DNA from: Ceriagrion tenellum
Lineage: Eukaryota > Arthropoda > Insecta > Odonata > Coenagrionidae
Reading direction: 5' to 3'
Assembly: GCA_963169105.1 (NCBI GenBank)
Contig: OY720635.1
Span: 132,823,872-132,887,871 of the forward strand
DNA: 64,000 nt
Shown: in pieces, positions 36,132 through 48,100 of the stretch
How the letters are laid out: every line of letters starts with the position of its first letter
Position numbering within the stretch: the first letter of the stretch is position 1
Notes under the pieces: model-generated
The model's database searches: none
Seen by the model: only the letters and a program-made list of their open reading frames with translations
What the model was told of the DNA's origin: nothing
Position numbers and translations under genes: made by a program

Positions 36132-36308
36132 GACTGAGTCTCGAGCATTTTAGGCACAACGTTTCGCCCGCGTTTCAGCGAACGACTTCAGGGGCGAACT
36201 GATTTAGCTGAGAAATCGAGTCTCCCCTGAAGATGCTTCAACCATGAAGACGCACGCTGCAACACGAGTGAAACGTTCGACTTTAAATGCTTGAGACGCA
36301 GTCAAGCC
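36132..36308. repeat. Old hairpin element, Penelope-like family
   Basis: Arms TGACTGAGTCTCGAGCATTT and its imperfect complement near 36265-36305. Contains CTGAAGATGC and GTGAAACG, decayed relatives of the CTGANGA...GAAAC core. Confidence 0.5.
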
Positions 36309-38545
36309 CGAAAACTTCGCCAGTTCCTAATCTTATGTTCTTACTCTATTAGAGCCCCAAGCACTAAAGGCAAGAGTATGCTCGAACAAATTGCAAAGGT
36401 GCTCTGCGGCAAATGTAATATATTCCAATGGCCTGTTCCGTCACATTCCTGTGAGGATTATCTTATTTGGGTATACCTCAGCGATAGTTTACACAGCCTT
36501 CTTCAATATCGAACTACATAATTATTGAAATTTTCAGAATTAACGACTAATCATTCTAGCAATGTTCCATTTTTGCGATATAACGATTTTGTAACAATAT
36601 CTACAGGTCCTGTAGTAGCTCAATAAATACTCTAACTTTGCTCTGTCGAGTTTACCGGATTTGCAATTGGGGGCTTTGGAAGATATCAGCTTGATGAAAA
36701 AAATAGAAAGATTTTACTTGACTGTTTTCACCAAGAAAAGTAATATCTTATTACCTTTAGCCCAAACATTACTACCACCATTAACTAATAAATTATGAAA
36801 GGGAGCAAATCAATATAGTAATCCTTACAACGTAATCATCATCCTCAACGGTTGTTTTGGCGAACAGCATGTAAGAAAGACGATGATTTCCTCTTTTTTT
36901 TTTAAATCCCCCTCTTCATAATGGCGGGTACAAATGATTTTATTTAAACCTTAAGCAAGAGTTTTCAAAGGTGGTGTGTTTCTGCTGGTTTATTAAATGT
37001 AATTTATATGTAGTATGTCACACAAAATGCTGTAGAGTCGCGATCATATCGTAAAGATTATTTTATTATCTGAGGAGTGCAAGTATTATATCTTCAAAAT
37101 GTAGGCGACGCTGAGAGAAGAATATTTAATTATTCATGAGTATAAAGTTGAAGTGAACCGCTATACCGCCGTTAAAGTGAACCCATAGGTTATGTTCGTC
37201 TAGAAGTATAATTTTCACAGCTTCTTTTTTTCAATAGAATAAACTATACCTTGAACCCGTAAGGAATTTACTTGAAAAGTTCCGTAGAAGAAAGGTAAAG
37301 AAGGCTTGTGCCGCTTGATGCAAGATATTAATCTATCCCATCTACTATAAAGAGTAATATAAATTTGCCAGTGACGTTTCAGTGATGATGGTGCATTGCA
37401 ATTAATAAAATGTTTTGGAATATCTGTGACATAGACTTTAAAATTCACCGGTTAAAACTTTGGCTTATATATGATGAAAGAACGTTGCATCCAAGGGGAA
37501 GATTGTGAGAATGAAGTTCGCCTTAAATCTAAGATTTCGAAACTCGCTTATCTAGGCTCTTCCGTTAGAAGTGTGAAACGTAGTAGATGATCTGAAATTT
37601 TTTCACGCGTAGAGTTCTGTTTCGAGTGTACATAATAACTTAGCATGCAAATATTTACCCATCTATGGATATTTTTCCATAGTTAGAATCTCTTTAAACT
37701 TGCCTTAATAATTAAACTACGGTCGGAATTTTTGGCATGGACACTCACGTCTATGTACGCTTTCACGCTTTCTTTTTACACTTACACTTTGATGAAAACA
37801 ATCAAATGGTTTTACTTGTCTGTTTTCATCAATAACCCATTCAATCACATGATCGTCAAGCATTTACTAAGTATTATCTGTGAGTAGAGAGATGTTACTG
37901 AAAATATTTTCTTTTTAATCACGGGCAAGACCATCTTGGAACAGTACTCCCATTTTAGAACCACCAGAGATATGTTAATTGACACACGAAAGCATGATTG
38001 ATAATGACTTTCGACCAGTAACTTCCATTTCTGACATGAACTTAGGAAGTTGACTAAGGAATTTCTTAGTCGAACGTGAAAAGCATTAGGGGAGGTATTT
38101 TTCAAAATCATCAACTCAAAATTATTATCATTCCAAAAGGTTTCACATTTTTCTTCCGCGATTTACCTTATCATTTATTCGTAATTCCTTCCGTTAAACA
38201 CTATAATTTCTTTATCTAGTGATTAAGACGTAGGTTCGCAATAGTCCAAAGTTTGCCAGGGTCGTTAGAAAACAGGATAGCTGCGAACATATTCCAATGA
38301 TTAAGAACAAACACTCTTTATTTTAAATTGTCCTGAAAAAGCTTTAGTTTATTTATTTGAAAAAAGTCACAAAAACGGCACGAAGGATTTTAATATCGGA
38401 TTACTACCAAACAAATAAATTATAAGCATTAACATAATGTACAATTAGAACAGACATAATGACAGAAAACAATATATACAGAAGAAGATGAGAAAGTGGA
38501 CATGGACTTAGCGATATGTTGGCAGGGGAGATGGAACTAATTTGA
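36309..38545. other. Intergenic between genes B and C, nothing recognised
   Basis: About 2.2 kb of AT-rich sequence without a coding pattern, RNA gene or repeat I can name. Confidence 0.5.
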
Positions 38546-38554
38546 AGACCTGGT

Positions 38555-39118
38555 CAGTAAGAAGGATTGCGCGCGTGCAAAGGAGATCTGCTAGGTTTGT
38601 TAAATGCCGTTATGATAATTGTATAAGTGTTACGAGCTTAATAGAAGAACTAGGATGGGAATTACTATCAGAACGCAGGTTGAAATTTAGGTTAAACCTT
38701 TTAAGAAAATTCGAATCCAATTTATTCACATATAACGTTAGATATATATTAAGAACCTCTGCGTATTATGCTAGGTTTGATCATATTAACAAGATTAAAG
38801 AGATAGATTGTCGTACCGATAGATTTAAAATGTCATTTTTCCCTCGCACTATAAGAGAGAACAATAGGCAGCGTAGCAAAGGGATAGGTAGGTGAAATAT
38901 AGTTACAGTAGTCTGCAGTGCTTGATGCATGTAATAACAACCAATAATCCATTCCTTATTATGTAGATACTAACCATCTAGCTCCATGCGACCTTATTAT
39001 CTAGCATATCTCCCTTAAATATCCTACTTGCATTTCAATAGTGCATGTTTGGTGATCTTCACCCCCTGCCACACACCCTCGTGGTGGCTCGCAGGGTATC
39101 ACGTAGATGTAGATGTAG
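38555..39118 (+). mobile_element. LINE-B, 5'-truncated copy
   Basis: Open from RVQRRSARFVKCRYDNCISV through EELGWELLSERRLKFRL to FPRTIRENNRQRSK, then the 3'UTR, stem-loop and TCACGTAGATGTAGATGTAG tail. Confidence 0.9.
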
Positions 39119-39415
39119 ATCAATGTTTTCACTTAAACGAACAAATCGTATCATTGTGAGAGGACTGACCATTGTTTTCTATTAGATTTAAACTCTGCGT
39201 TGTGTTGTATGGGGTAAATTCTTTGATGAAGCTTTCTGATTTTCTTCTGAGTGATTGAAATGAATAATACCCCTGCTTTGGGGCTCTTCTTGAGAAAATT
39301 CTCTGTTCAAAAACTTATACCTGGGAAATTAAAAGTTTGAATGCGAATTTTCTTTAATTATGTGCTCACACATTTGTACTGCAATGCATTTCGTATCTGC
39401 CCTCGCAGCTTGCGT

Positions 39416-39640
39416 TACATCTACTTCTACATCTACGTCATACCCTGCAAGCCACCCAAAGGGTGTGTGGCAGGGGGTGCTTCCACACCAAGCATGCATG
39501 ACTATTACGGTAGAACACCGAAATTACATTGAAACCCGCGTACCACACATGCAAAGCGCCAATTCAAAATCTACTAACCAAGAAAAATTCTATCGTCAAC
39601 CGTTCCAACATTCAAGGGATACAAAGACTACTACTACATA
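39416..39640 (-). mobile_element. LINE-A 3'UTR fragment
   Basis: Tail, stem-loop and 3'UTR only (ends in the ACAAAGACTACTACTACA block). Confidence 0.8.
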
Positions 39641-39724
39641 CTAATAACGTTATAATCATATAAAAACTCAAAATGTAAATAATTATTGGTAATAAAATAT
39701 TATGCATAACAGGAAAAAAGCAAT

Positions 39725-39960
39725 GAAAGATCTTGGGTTTTCCTGGCGTATCTGCAGAATAAATGTTCCTCATGTGTTCCACCGGGTTAGTACGTCCAGA
39801 AGCCTCGACGTTTCGGAGAACGACTTGTTATCCATCCTTATGGGTTCTGATAAATAACCAGAGCCCCTGAAGATTGAGAACAAGTCATTCTCCGAAACGT
39901 TGGGACTTATAGACCTACTAACCTGGTGGAACACCCGAGAAACATTTATCCAACGGGAGA
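39725..39960. repeat. Hairpin element, Penelope-like family
   Basis: Fuller copy starting GATCTTGGGTTTTCCTGGCG, like 167 onward. Inverted arms hold GACGTTTCGGAGAACGACTT, and CTGAAGA-stem-GAAACG lies in the right arm. The downstream flank CGGGAGAAGCAGATTGAATA recurs after other copies, so the element extends past the hairpin. Confidence 0.6.
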
Positions 39961-40148
39961 AGCAGATTGAATAAATGTGACGATTCACGAACTATAATGT
40001 TCTGAATTTCCATACGGGGTGGGAGTATGCAGCAACGTCGCACGGGCTGCCGCGCCCGTTTCGAGGGCTCTTTTTTTCGTCCGTTCCATAATATAGGTAC
40101 ATAACCCCGCATCAGCATTTTCCTGTATAAAAATCAGTATCAGAATTC

Positions 40149-43100
40149 ACATTAGCAGTGGTTTCACTTTCTCATCACATTTGCCGAGTATTCTCTTGAT
40201 AAAGCCTAGAATTTCCTGTATGCTTGACCGAATATTTCCCGAATATGTTTTCCCCAAGATAAGTCGTGAGTAAATGTGACCCCTATGTACTTAACAGACT
40301 CGACGTGAATAATTTCCGTATTATTAATTTTGTAAGCCCTACCTGGCCTATTTTTCTTATTCCAAAAGTTGACTGCTACGCACTTTTTTATGTTTAGTTC
40401 CATCTGCCACTTTTCGCACCAAGCATGAATAGCAAGTAAGTCGATAGTTAACGAGTCGCTATCTTCGGAATTGTTAATATCCCTATACACAACCGCGTCG
40501 TCTGCGAAGAGTCCAAGCTTACTTTAAACGACGTTGCTAATATCATTTATGTATAAGAGAAATAAAAGTGGACCAATGACACTTCCCTGAGGAACACCCG
40601 ATGTAACGCTAACTGTGTTTGACATGATACCGTCTATGACAACCCTTTGTTCCCGCCCATGTAAGAATTGATTAATCCAACTAATAATGTTTTTATCTGT
40701 TCCATATGCTTCTAGTTTTGAGAGTAACTTAACCTGAGGTACCTTATCGAAAGCTTTCTTAAAACTGAGGAATATCGCGTCAACTTGAACATTATTTTCA
40801 CCGGAGAGCAATGTGTCATGAACGAAGAGGGCCAATTGGGTTTCGCAAGATCTACCCTTTCGAAATCCGTGCTGGTTATTTATTGATAATTCCTCCCTAT
40901 CTAAATGACTCATAATGGAGCTTACGATTATATGTTCAAATACCTTACAGGAAATGGATGTGAGAGAAATAGGTCTATAGTTACTAAGGTCTCCCCTGTC
41001 GCCGCAATAGGTGTGAAATTTGCTACTCTCCAGTCCTTAGGCACTACGTGATCTACTAAAGATTTTTTAAATATTAATTCTAAGTAAGGAGCTATGTATG
41101 ATGCCAATGTTTTATATACGCTAGCAGGTATTTGATCTGGACCGGAGGATTTGATTGGGTTGATATTTTTTAGCTGATGTTCTATGCCGCGACAATTTAT
41201 AATAATCTCAGACATAAATGTTTGGGAACGAACAGGCTGCGGATTGAAAAGATGTGGTGTATAAGTATTGAAAATGCTTCTGAAGAATGAGTTTAACGTA
41301 TTAGCTTTTTGTAGACTGTTGGTTAGCTTTTCCCCTTTGATATTCTTAAGCGTGTATACTGTGGATTTATTTCCTTGAGTGTCCCTACATCGAGATCTAC
41401 ATCTACATCATACCCTGCCAGCGACCCAAATGGTGTGTGGCAGGGGGTGCTTCCACACCAGGCATGCATGAATGATACGGTAGAACACCGAAATCACATT
41501 GAAACCCGCGTTCCACACATCGGTTCTACCTAGCTCCTCTTCGCTGTACGCGATCTAATTCCGATATCAACCCTGCTTCATATGGATCCCATACACTAAC
41601 AGCATATTCCAGATGAGGCCTAACGATTGAAAAATAACAAAGTTCTATCACTTTCTCATCACATTTTCCGAGTATTCTCTTGATAAAGCCTAGCTTCCTG
41701 TATGCTTGACCGCATATTTCCCGAATATGTTTTCCCCAAGATAAGTCGTGAGTAATTGTGACCCCTAAGTACTTGACAGACTCGGCGTGAATAATTTCCG
41801 TATTTTTAATTCTGTAAGCCCTACCTGGCCTATTTTTCCTTTTCCAAAAGCTGACTGCTACGCACTTTTTTATGTTTAGTTCCATCTGCCACTTTTCGCA
41901 CCAAGCATGAATAGCAAGTAGGTCGATTGTTAACGAGTCGCTATCTTCTGGATTGTTAATATCCACATAATATAATATCAATATCCCTAACATACGACCA
42001 AAATGCCTTGGGATTATCGTTCAATTGTTCTCCCAGTAATTTACTTTTGAAATCAGCTAACGCCCTTCGGCACGCCTTTTTTGCTAAGAGTTTAGATATT
42101 TTGTAATTTTCGGTGACTGTGTATAGTTCGGAGGAGGATTTATTTATTTTTGACCTTTTTATCCAACATGACATCTTCTCTGGTGCTTTAATGTTTTTCT
42201 AACCTCCGCGTTATACCACCTAGGCTCTGCATTGGCTCTTTTCCATTTACTTGGTATGTATTTGCTAACAACTGATCGTGTAACGTTGAGGAAGGTATTC
42301 CACAAAACCTCAGTATTACTGTTGATACTTATTTTTTGAAAATTAGTAAATGACTTTGCAACTCTCGTTTCATACCTTCGTAGTCAGCCTTATTAAACAA
42401 GTAGATTTTTCTTTGTGGATGATGTTTCTTGATCATGCTCACGGAAAAATTAGCTTTAACTATCTTGTGGTCGCTTATTCCCTTATCCGTACCTATGTTT
42501 ACAACCATGTGTGGAATATTTGTCGCTAAAAGATCAAGTGTATTTTTCCCTCTAGTTGGAGCAGTGACTAATTGATGTAGTGAGTGAGAGGTGAATGTAT
42601 ACAGAAGTGACTCACTAAGGTCGTTGCCTTTCCCCCCAGTGATAAAAGTGTACGTGTCCCAGTCTATGGACGTAAGATTGAAATCCCCACCGATTATAAT
42701 ATGACAATCGATTTTTTGAGTGGTTAACTTACTGAGTTGACTTTCGAGTCCTCATATTGAGCTTACATGGGTATCTGGTGGTCTGTAATATGCGCACACA
42801 TAGATTGTTTTTGCTTTAGGATTTTGAATGGAGCACCATACGCTTTCTACCTGGTCGTTGGAAAATGACTCCCTCCTACTAATATAACAATCCTTCACTG
42901 CAATAAAAACTCCTCCCCCGGTCCTTTCCACTCTATCTTTTCTATAAACTGTGAAAGTTTTCGGGAATACTTCATTATCTGCGATTTAGTTACACAACCA
43001 ACTTTCCGTCCCTATAATTAAGTCTACGTCAGTAGTTTCAATTAGATGGTAGAAGTCAGCTACTTTATTTCTTAAACTACGGCAGTTTACTACCACGACA

Positions 43101-44178
43101 GAATAGGATTTATAACTGAGCGTATTCCCGGAAAGTGTATTCTCATTACAACTAGCTTTCTTAGGTATATTCCAAGTTAAATTACTGCGATTTTTTAAAA
43201 CTGGCATCTTACTGTTCTCGTAAGACTTAACACTTTCTTGGATATTTTTTCTTTTAAATCTTTTTCGCGATGGTACCCGATTCGACCCACTAGCTGACCT
43301 ACTCTCTGCCCTACCCTCTATCCTAAAAAAGGTCTACAGTGATCGAGTATGCTACTCGCTACACAGCTAGCTGCCTCTGCCGTGTAATCGACACCAGAAC
43401 GGTTTAGAGGGTTCTGACATGATCGTATTGCCGGCCGAAGGTCGACGAAGGAGGCTCCAATGTCCGTGCAGAAGTGACGCTGCCTCTGGTTTATGCCTTC
43501 CGTTCGTTAATAGTTTGGCCTCATCTGGAATATGCTGTTGGTGTATGGGATCCATACGAAGCAGGGTTGACATCAGAGTTAGATTGCGTGCAGCGAATAG
43601 GAGGTAAATTTGTGAAACGATGCCACGATAAGTTTGCTAGTGTGTCTGGACTGTTAGAAGAATTAGGATGGGAATCGCTATCACAGCGTAGCTTAAATTG
43701 TAGGCTTAACCTCCCAACTAAATTTCAGGAAAATAATTTCTCTGACGACTTGAAAAACATACTATTAACCCTCTCGTACTACGGCAGATTAGATCGTGCC
43801 AATAAAATTAGAGAGATAGATTCTAGAACCAATAGGTATAAAATGACATTTTTTCCGCGTACCATTCGGGACCATAACAGCTGTGACCGTCGTCATGAAT
43901 AGTTCGAATAGTGACAATAGGCAGACAGTAGATCTTTCTCTTTATATTCTCTACGCGGGTAGTGAAAGTGAAAGTTCTTATTTATGAGGCATGTTGGAAC
44001 GATTGGCGATAGAATGTTTCTTGGTTACTAGATTTTAATGGGCGCGTTGCATGTGTGGTACGCTGGTTTCAATGTAGTTTCGGTGTTCTGCCGTAAAATT
44101 AATGCATGCCTGGTGTGGAAGCACCCCCTGCCACACACCCTTTGGGTGGCTTGCAGTGTATGACGTAGACGTAGATGT
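40149..44178. mobile_element. LINE-A copy with inverted 5' part (twin-priming structure)
   Basis: The - strand from about 43480 to 40149 reads, in order: MPVLKNRSN; endonuclease blocks (SLRNKVADF, GTESWLCN, then IIGGDFNLTSIDWD near 42660); FWSYVRD; RT blocks (NPIKSSGPDQIPASVYK; HGFRKGRSCETQLALF; GVPQGSVIGPLLFLLYIND; FADDAVV near 40490); and SWGKHIREI. It stops at GKCDEKV. From 43490 the + strand continues at HLEYAVGVWDPYEAG to the 3' end and tail (about 44178). Frames are broken. This is the most complete LINE-A: Jockey/CR1-like endonuclease plus RT. Confidence 0.8.
41395..41990 (-). mobile_element. LINE-A, 5'-truncated copy nested in the larger LINE-A
   Basis: Tail at 41395 (GATCTACATCTACATCATACCC), then antisense coding from DINNPEDSDSLTIDLLAIHA to ELDRVQRRGAR, lacking the last coding block. 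It interrupts the host element exactly between FWSYVRD and its continuation. TCCCTACAT/TCCCTAACAT at the two edges looks like a target duplication. Confidence 0.78.
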
Positions 44179-44179
44179 G

Positions 44180-44250
44180 CATCTACGAAATACCATGTAA
44201 GCTCCCACTAGGGTGTGTGACACGGTGTGATTCCACACCAGGAATGCAGC
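44180..44250 (-). mobile_element. LINE-D 3'-end fragment
   Basis: GCATCTACGAAATACCATG, then CCCACTAGGGTGTGTGACACGGTGTGATTCCACACCAGG; same block as 703 and 18415. It sits tail-to-tail with the LINE-A end to its left. Confidence 0.55.
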
Positions 44251-44425
44251 TCTCGTCCCAGTCCAAAATACGCTGAATACTTAAAAGTTATAGACTAATG
44301 AATCCAAAATTTAATTGGTATACCGTGCATGTTTTTGAATGGGTATGCACATTTTCACGAGCAATATTTTTCTGGATAAGACATACAGAAAACGCGATTC
44401 AAATCTTTGAGTTTTCTTTCCCAAG

Positions 44426-44462
44426 CGACGTATTCGCTGTATTGGATACAGCGAATACGTCG
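44426..44462. repeat. Perfect 17-bp palindromic hairpin
   Basis: CGACGTATTCGCTGTAT, loop TGG, then the exact complement. About 560 bp upstream of the gene C TATA box. Confidence 0.9.
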
Positions 44463-44600
44463 TATAACTCATCATTCTATTCTCGTGGTAATATGAAGCA
44501 AAATAACTCCCTAAAAGGCGTGTGCAGCTGAGCATATACCATGAGGATACGGGAGAGATCGGAAGGAAGCGATTGTGATATCCGTTTAAGTCAAGTGACG

Positions 44601-45010
44601 CATGGTAGGGGGCACCACCTTGGAACTTGCATTCCCATAAAGTATCCTTCTCCCTTCCTCTCTCACCACCCCACCTCCTCTTCTGCGTCTTCAAACTTCT
44701 AAACCCTCTGGCCTACACCAAAATAAGCCTTGTTCTCCCATTCAATCGGTTTTGTTAAGCAAGGGAAATTTCAGAGGCGGGTAGTGAAAGGGAACTGGGA
44801 AATATTCCCCCACTGGGAAATGAATCCAACGGAATGCGCACTATGCTAGGACCTCGGCCTTCAGTGTAAAGGGACAGATCTCACCACCTTGGAACTAGCA
44901 TTCCCCGCAAGTGCCCAACTCCCTCCGCCCCACCTCCTCTTATGCCTCTTCAAACTCTCAAACCCTCCTGACCGACACCAATATAAGCCTTGTTCTCCCA
45001 TCCCTTCGGT
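44601..45010 (+). promoter_or_regulatory. Tandemly duplicated promoter block of gene C
   Basis: About 150 bp occurs twice in direct orientation (44601-44755 and 44870-45010), sharing CACCACCTTGGAACT, CCCCACCTCCTCTT, CTTCAAACT and ATAAGCCTTGTTCTCCCAT. The proximal copy has a TATA box in ATATAAG (44981-44987); the distal one has AAATAAG instead. Confidence 0.75.
44763..44810 (+). promoter_or_regulatory. Two candidate NF-kappaB-type sites
   Basis: GGGAAATTTC (44763-44772) and the palindromic GGGAAATATTCCC (44797-44809) lie between the two promoter blocks, about 170-220 bp upstream of the TATA box. Rel-type sites of this form drive immune genes in insects. Here they are sequence matches only. 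Confidence 0.4.
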
Positions 45011-45150
45011 CATTCGCTTCCTTGGCCGGACACGAGTCGCAGTGCGTAGACCTTCTTTCTTATGCTGAGTTGTCGTCTTATATTTTATACGGATATGTTT
45101 GTCATTTATCATGCTTCCTTCTATTGAAATTCAGTTGAAAACTGGCGAAA

Positions 45151-48100
45151 ATGGCAGCGAGTATGCGCGACGCTTGCTGTTTCCTGGCCATTGCAGCCGT
45201 GTTGGTACTCCCTGCGGGATCAATTGACCACAATGAAGTCGTACCGGTCGATGGCGATTGCAAGTGTCTTCCTTACTATCAGTGTGATAATGGAACGGTC
45301 ATCGAAGATGGAGCCACACTCATTGACATCAGGTGAGAATCTCAACTTCAAAATGGGCATGGTTTGTGTGTAATGTTACGTGTAGATAAAGCCTTTATCG
45401 TAGTTTAATTGGTAGATCCAGTAGGAACGTTGACTGTGATTGAAACTTGAGTATTAATTGAGGGTGATTTCATTGACAGCAGCATTAATATCCTGCAAGC
45501 TGCCTCGTGGGTTTGCCTGCCACTGTTAGAAGAATTAGGATGGGAATCGCTATCACAGCGTAGATTAAATTATAGGCTTAACCTCCTAACCAAATTTCAG
45601 GAAAATCATTTCTCTGACGACGTGAAAAACATACTATTTACCCCCTCGTACTACGGCAGATTAGATCACGTCAATAGAATTAGAGAGCTAGATTGTAGAA
45701 CCGATAGACATAAAATGTTATTTTTTTCCACGTACCATTCAGGACCATAACAACTGTGATCGTCGTCATGAATAGTTCGAATTATGACAATAGGCAGACA
45801 GTAAATCTATTTATTTATATTCTCTACGTTCTTAGTAATGCATGATGTAAATATTGATGTTCTTATTTATGCATGGTGTTTGGAATATGTAGTAGTAGTC
45901 TTTGTATCGCTTGCACGTTGGAACGATTGACGATAGGATGTTTCTTAGTTAGTAGATAGTTAATTACTTGTGTGGTACGCAGGTTTCAATGTAGTTCGGT
46001 GTTCTATCGTATCATTCATGCATGCCTGGTGTGGAAGCACCCCTTGCCACACACCCTTTCGGTGGCTCTCAGGGTATGACGTAGATGTAGATGGGTCTTC
46101 GGAGGGTGAGATGTTACCAACATGCATAACGCGACATACAGTCGAAGTCGATATATATACGAAAAGTGATGCATTGAATAAAAACTTAAGAATTGTCAGG
46201 AAATAGAATGTCGTAAAGTTATGCAACGTTATAAGTATGTCACCAAAGTAATTTCTTTCTGTGCGCACGCCCTAGAATCGAGAACGCTCGCAGGGAATGG
46301 AGTGGATGCAGAGACGGTTCGAGCACGCCTGGTGAGGAGTTTCCTATAAGATACGCCATCTGAGTAGTTTTCAGAGTGCCGCATGGATATATGTAATTCC
46401 TCACTTTTTATTCACTGACATTGCAGGCATGGTAGTTGACGAAGTATCGCCAATGATTAGTAATAAGCTACATCTACGTAATACCTTGCGAGCCACCACG
46501 AGGGTGTGTGGCAGGGGGTGAATATCACCAAACATTCACTATTGACATGTAACTAGGATATTTAATGGAGACATGCTAGAGAATAGGGTCGCATACAGCT
46601 AGATGGTTAGTATCTACATAATAAGAAGGAGATTATTGGTTATTACATGCATCATGAACTACAGACTAGGCTAGCTAGAAGCTAGGTGGATTTATATTCA
46701 CCTGGCGCGTGTTGGGAAACTGAACGATAACAGGTGCTAAGCGAGATTTTATTCAGCGAAGATGAAATTAATTTACTGGGCAAACTTTTCGTTACCTTGG
46801 AATTAACCGCTCGGCATCGAAAATAATGGAAAAGATAAAATGAGTACAAGACTGTTTTAGCACAATTGTTGAACCACGATTTCAATTTTCCATCAATGAT
46901 AAATTTTGCCGCTGCATTATAGATTGTTTCATTCATCCGTCTCAAAAGGGCGGAGCTGTTAATTTATCTGCTGATTGGCATTACAGGCATGGCATATGAC
47001 AAAGTATTTTGCGGGGTTGCTAATAAGCTTGGTGAATCATTATTCCCTCTGCGAAAGCTTGGGAACGCAGCACTATTTCAATGCAAATACAATTGGTGTG
47101 TTGATGGAGGTAAAATTTAGTATAGAAATTTATAATTTTCGTTGGGTACATCTACATCTACGTGATACCCTGCGAGCCACCACGAGGGTGTGTGGCAGGG
47201 GGTGAAGATCCTCAAACATTCACTATTGACATGCAACTAGGATATTTAATGGCGACATGCTAGATAATATGGTCACATGCAGCTAGATGGTTAGTATCTA
47301 CATGATAAGAAAAGGATTATTGGTAGTTATCACATGCATCATGCACTGCAGACTATTCTAACTATATTTCACCTACCTATACTTTTGCTACGCTGCCTAT
47401 TGGTCTCTCTTATAGCACGAGGGCAAAATGACATTTTAAATCTATCGGTACGACAATCTATTTCTCTAATATTTTTAATATGATCAAACCTAGCATAATA
47501 CGCAGGGGTTCTCAATTATATATCTAACGTCTTATGTGAACAACTCTGTTTCGAATTTACTTAAATGGTTTAATCTAAATTTTAACCTGCGTTCTGATAG
47601 TAATTCCCATCCTAGTTCTTCTATTAACCTCGTAACACTAATACAATTATCATAACGGCCTTTAAAAAACCTAGCAGATCTCCTTTGCATGCGCTCTAAT
47701 TCTTTTATCATACCTTCCTCGTACGGATCCCATATACTAGCGGCATATTCTAAATGAGGCCTGACAAGTGTAAAATAGCTTCTTTCTCGTACTCTCATCG
47801 CATTTGCCTAGAACCCTTTTTAAGAATCCTAATCTACGGTTTGCTACACTAGTTATTTCCCTGATGTGTTTCCCCCATGACGTGTCTTCAGTGAAGGTGA
47901 CGCCTAAGAATTTAATTGAATCTACGTTACATATTTTCTTTTCTTTGATGCAATAATTATTCCGGGGAAGGCCATTCTTTTTCCAAAAATACATAATCGC
48001 GCATTTCTTCAAAATTAATTCTAGTTGCCATCTATCACACCAATCATCAATCGCATCTAAATCCTTAGCTAAAAACTGGATGTCCTCTTCATTTCTAATT

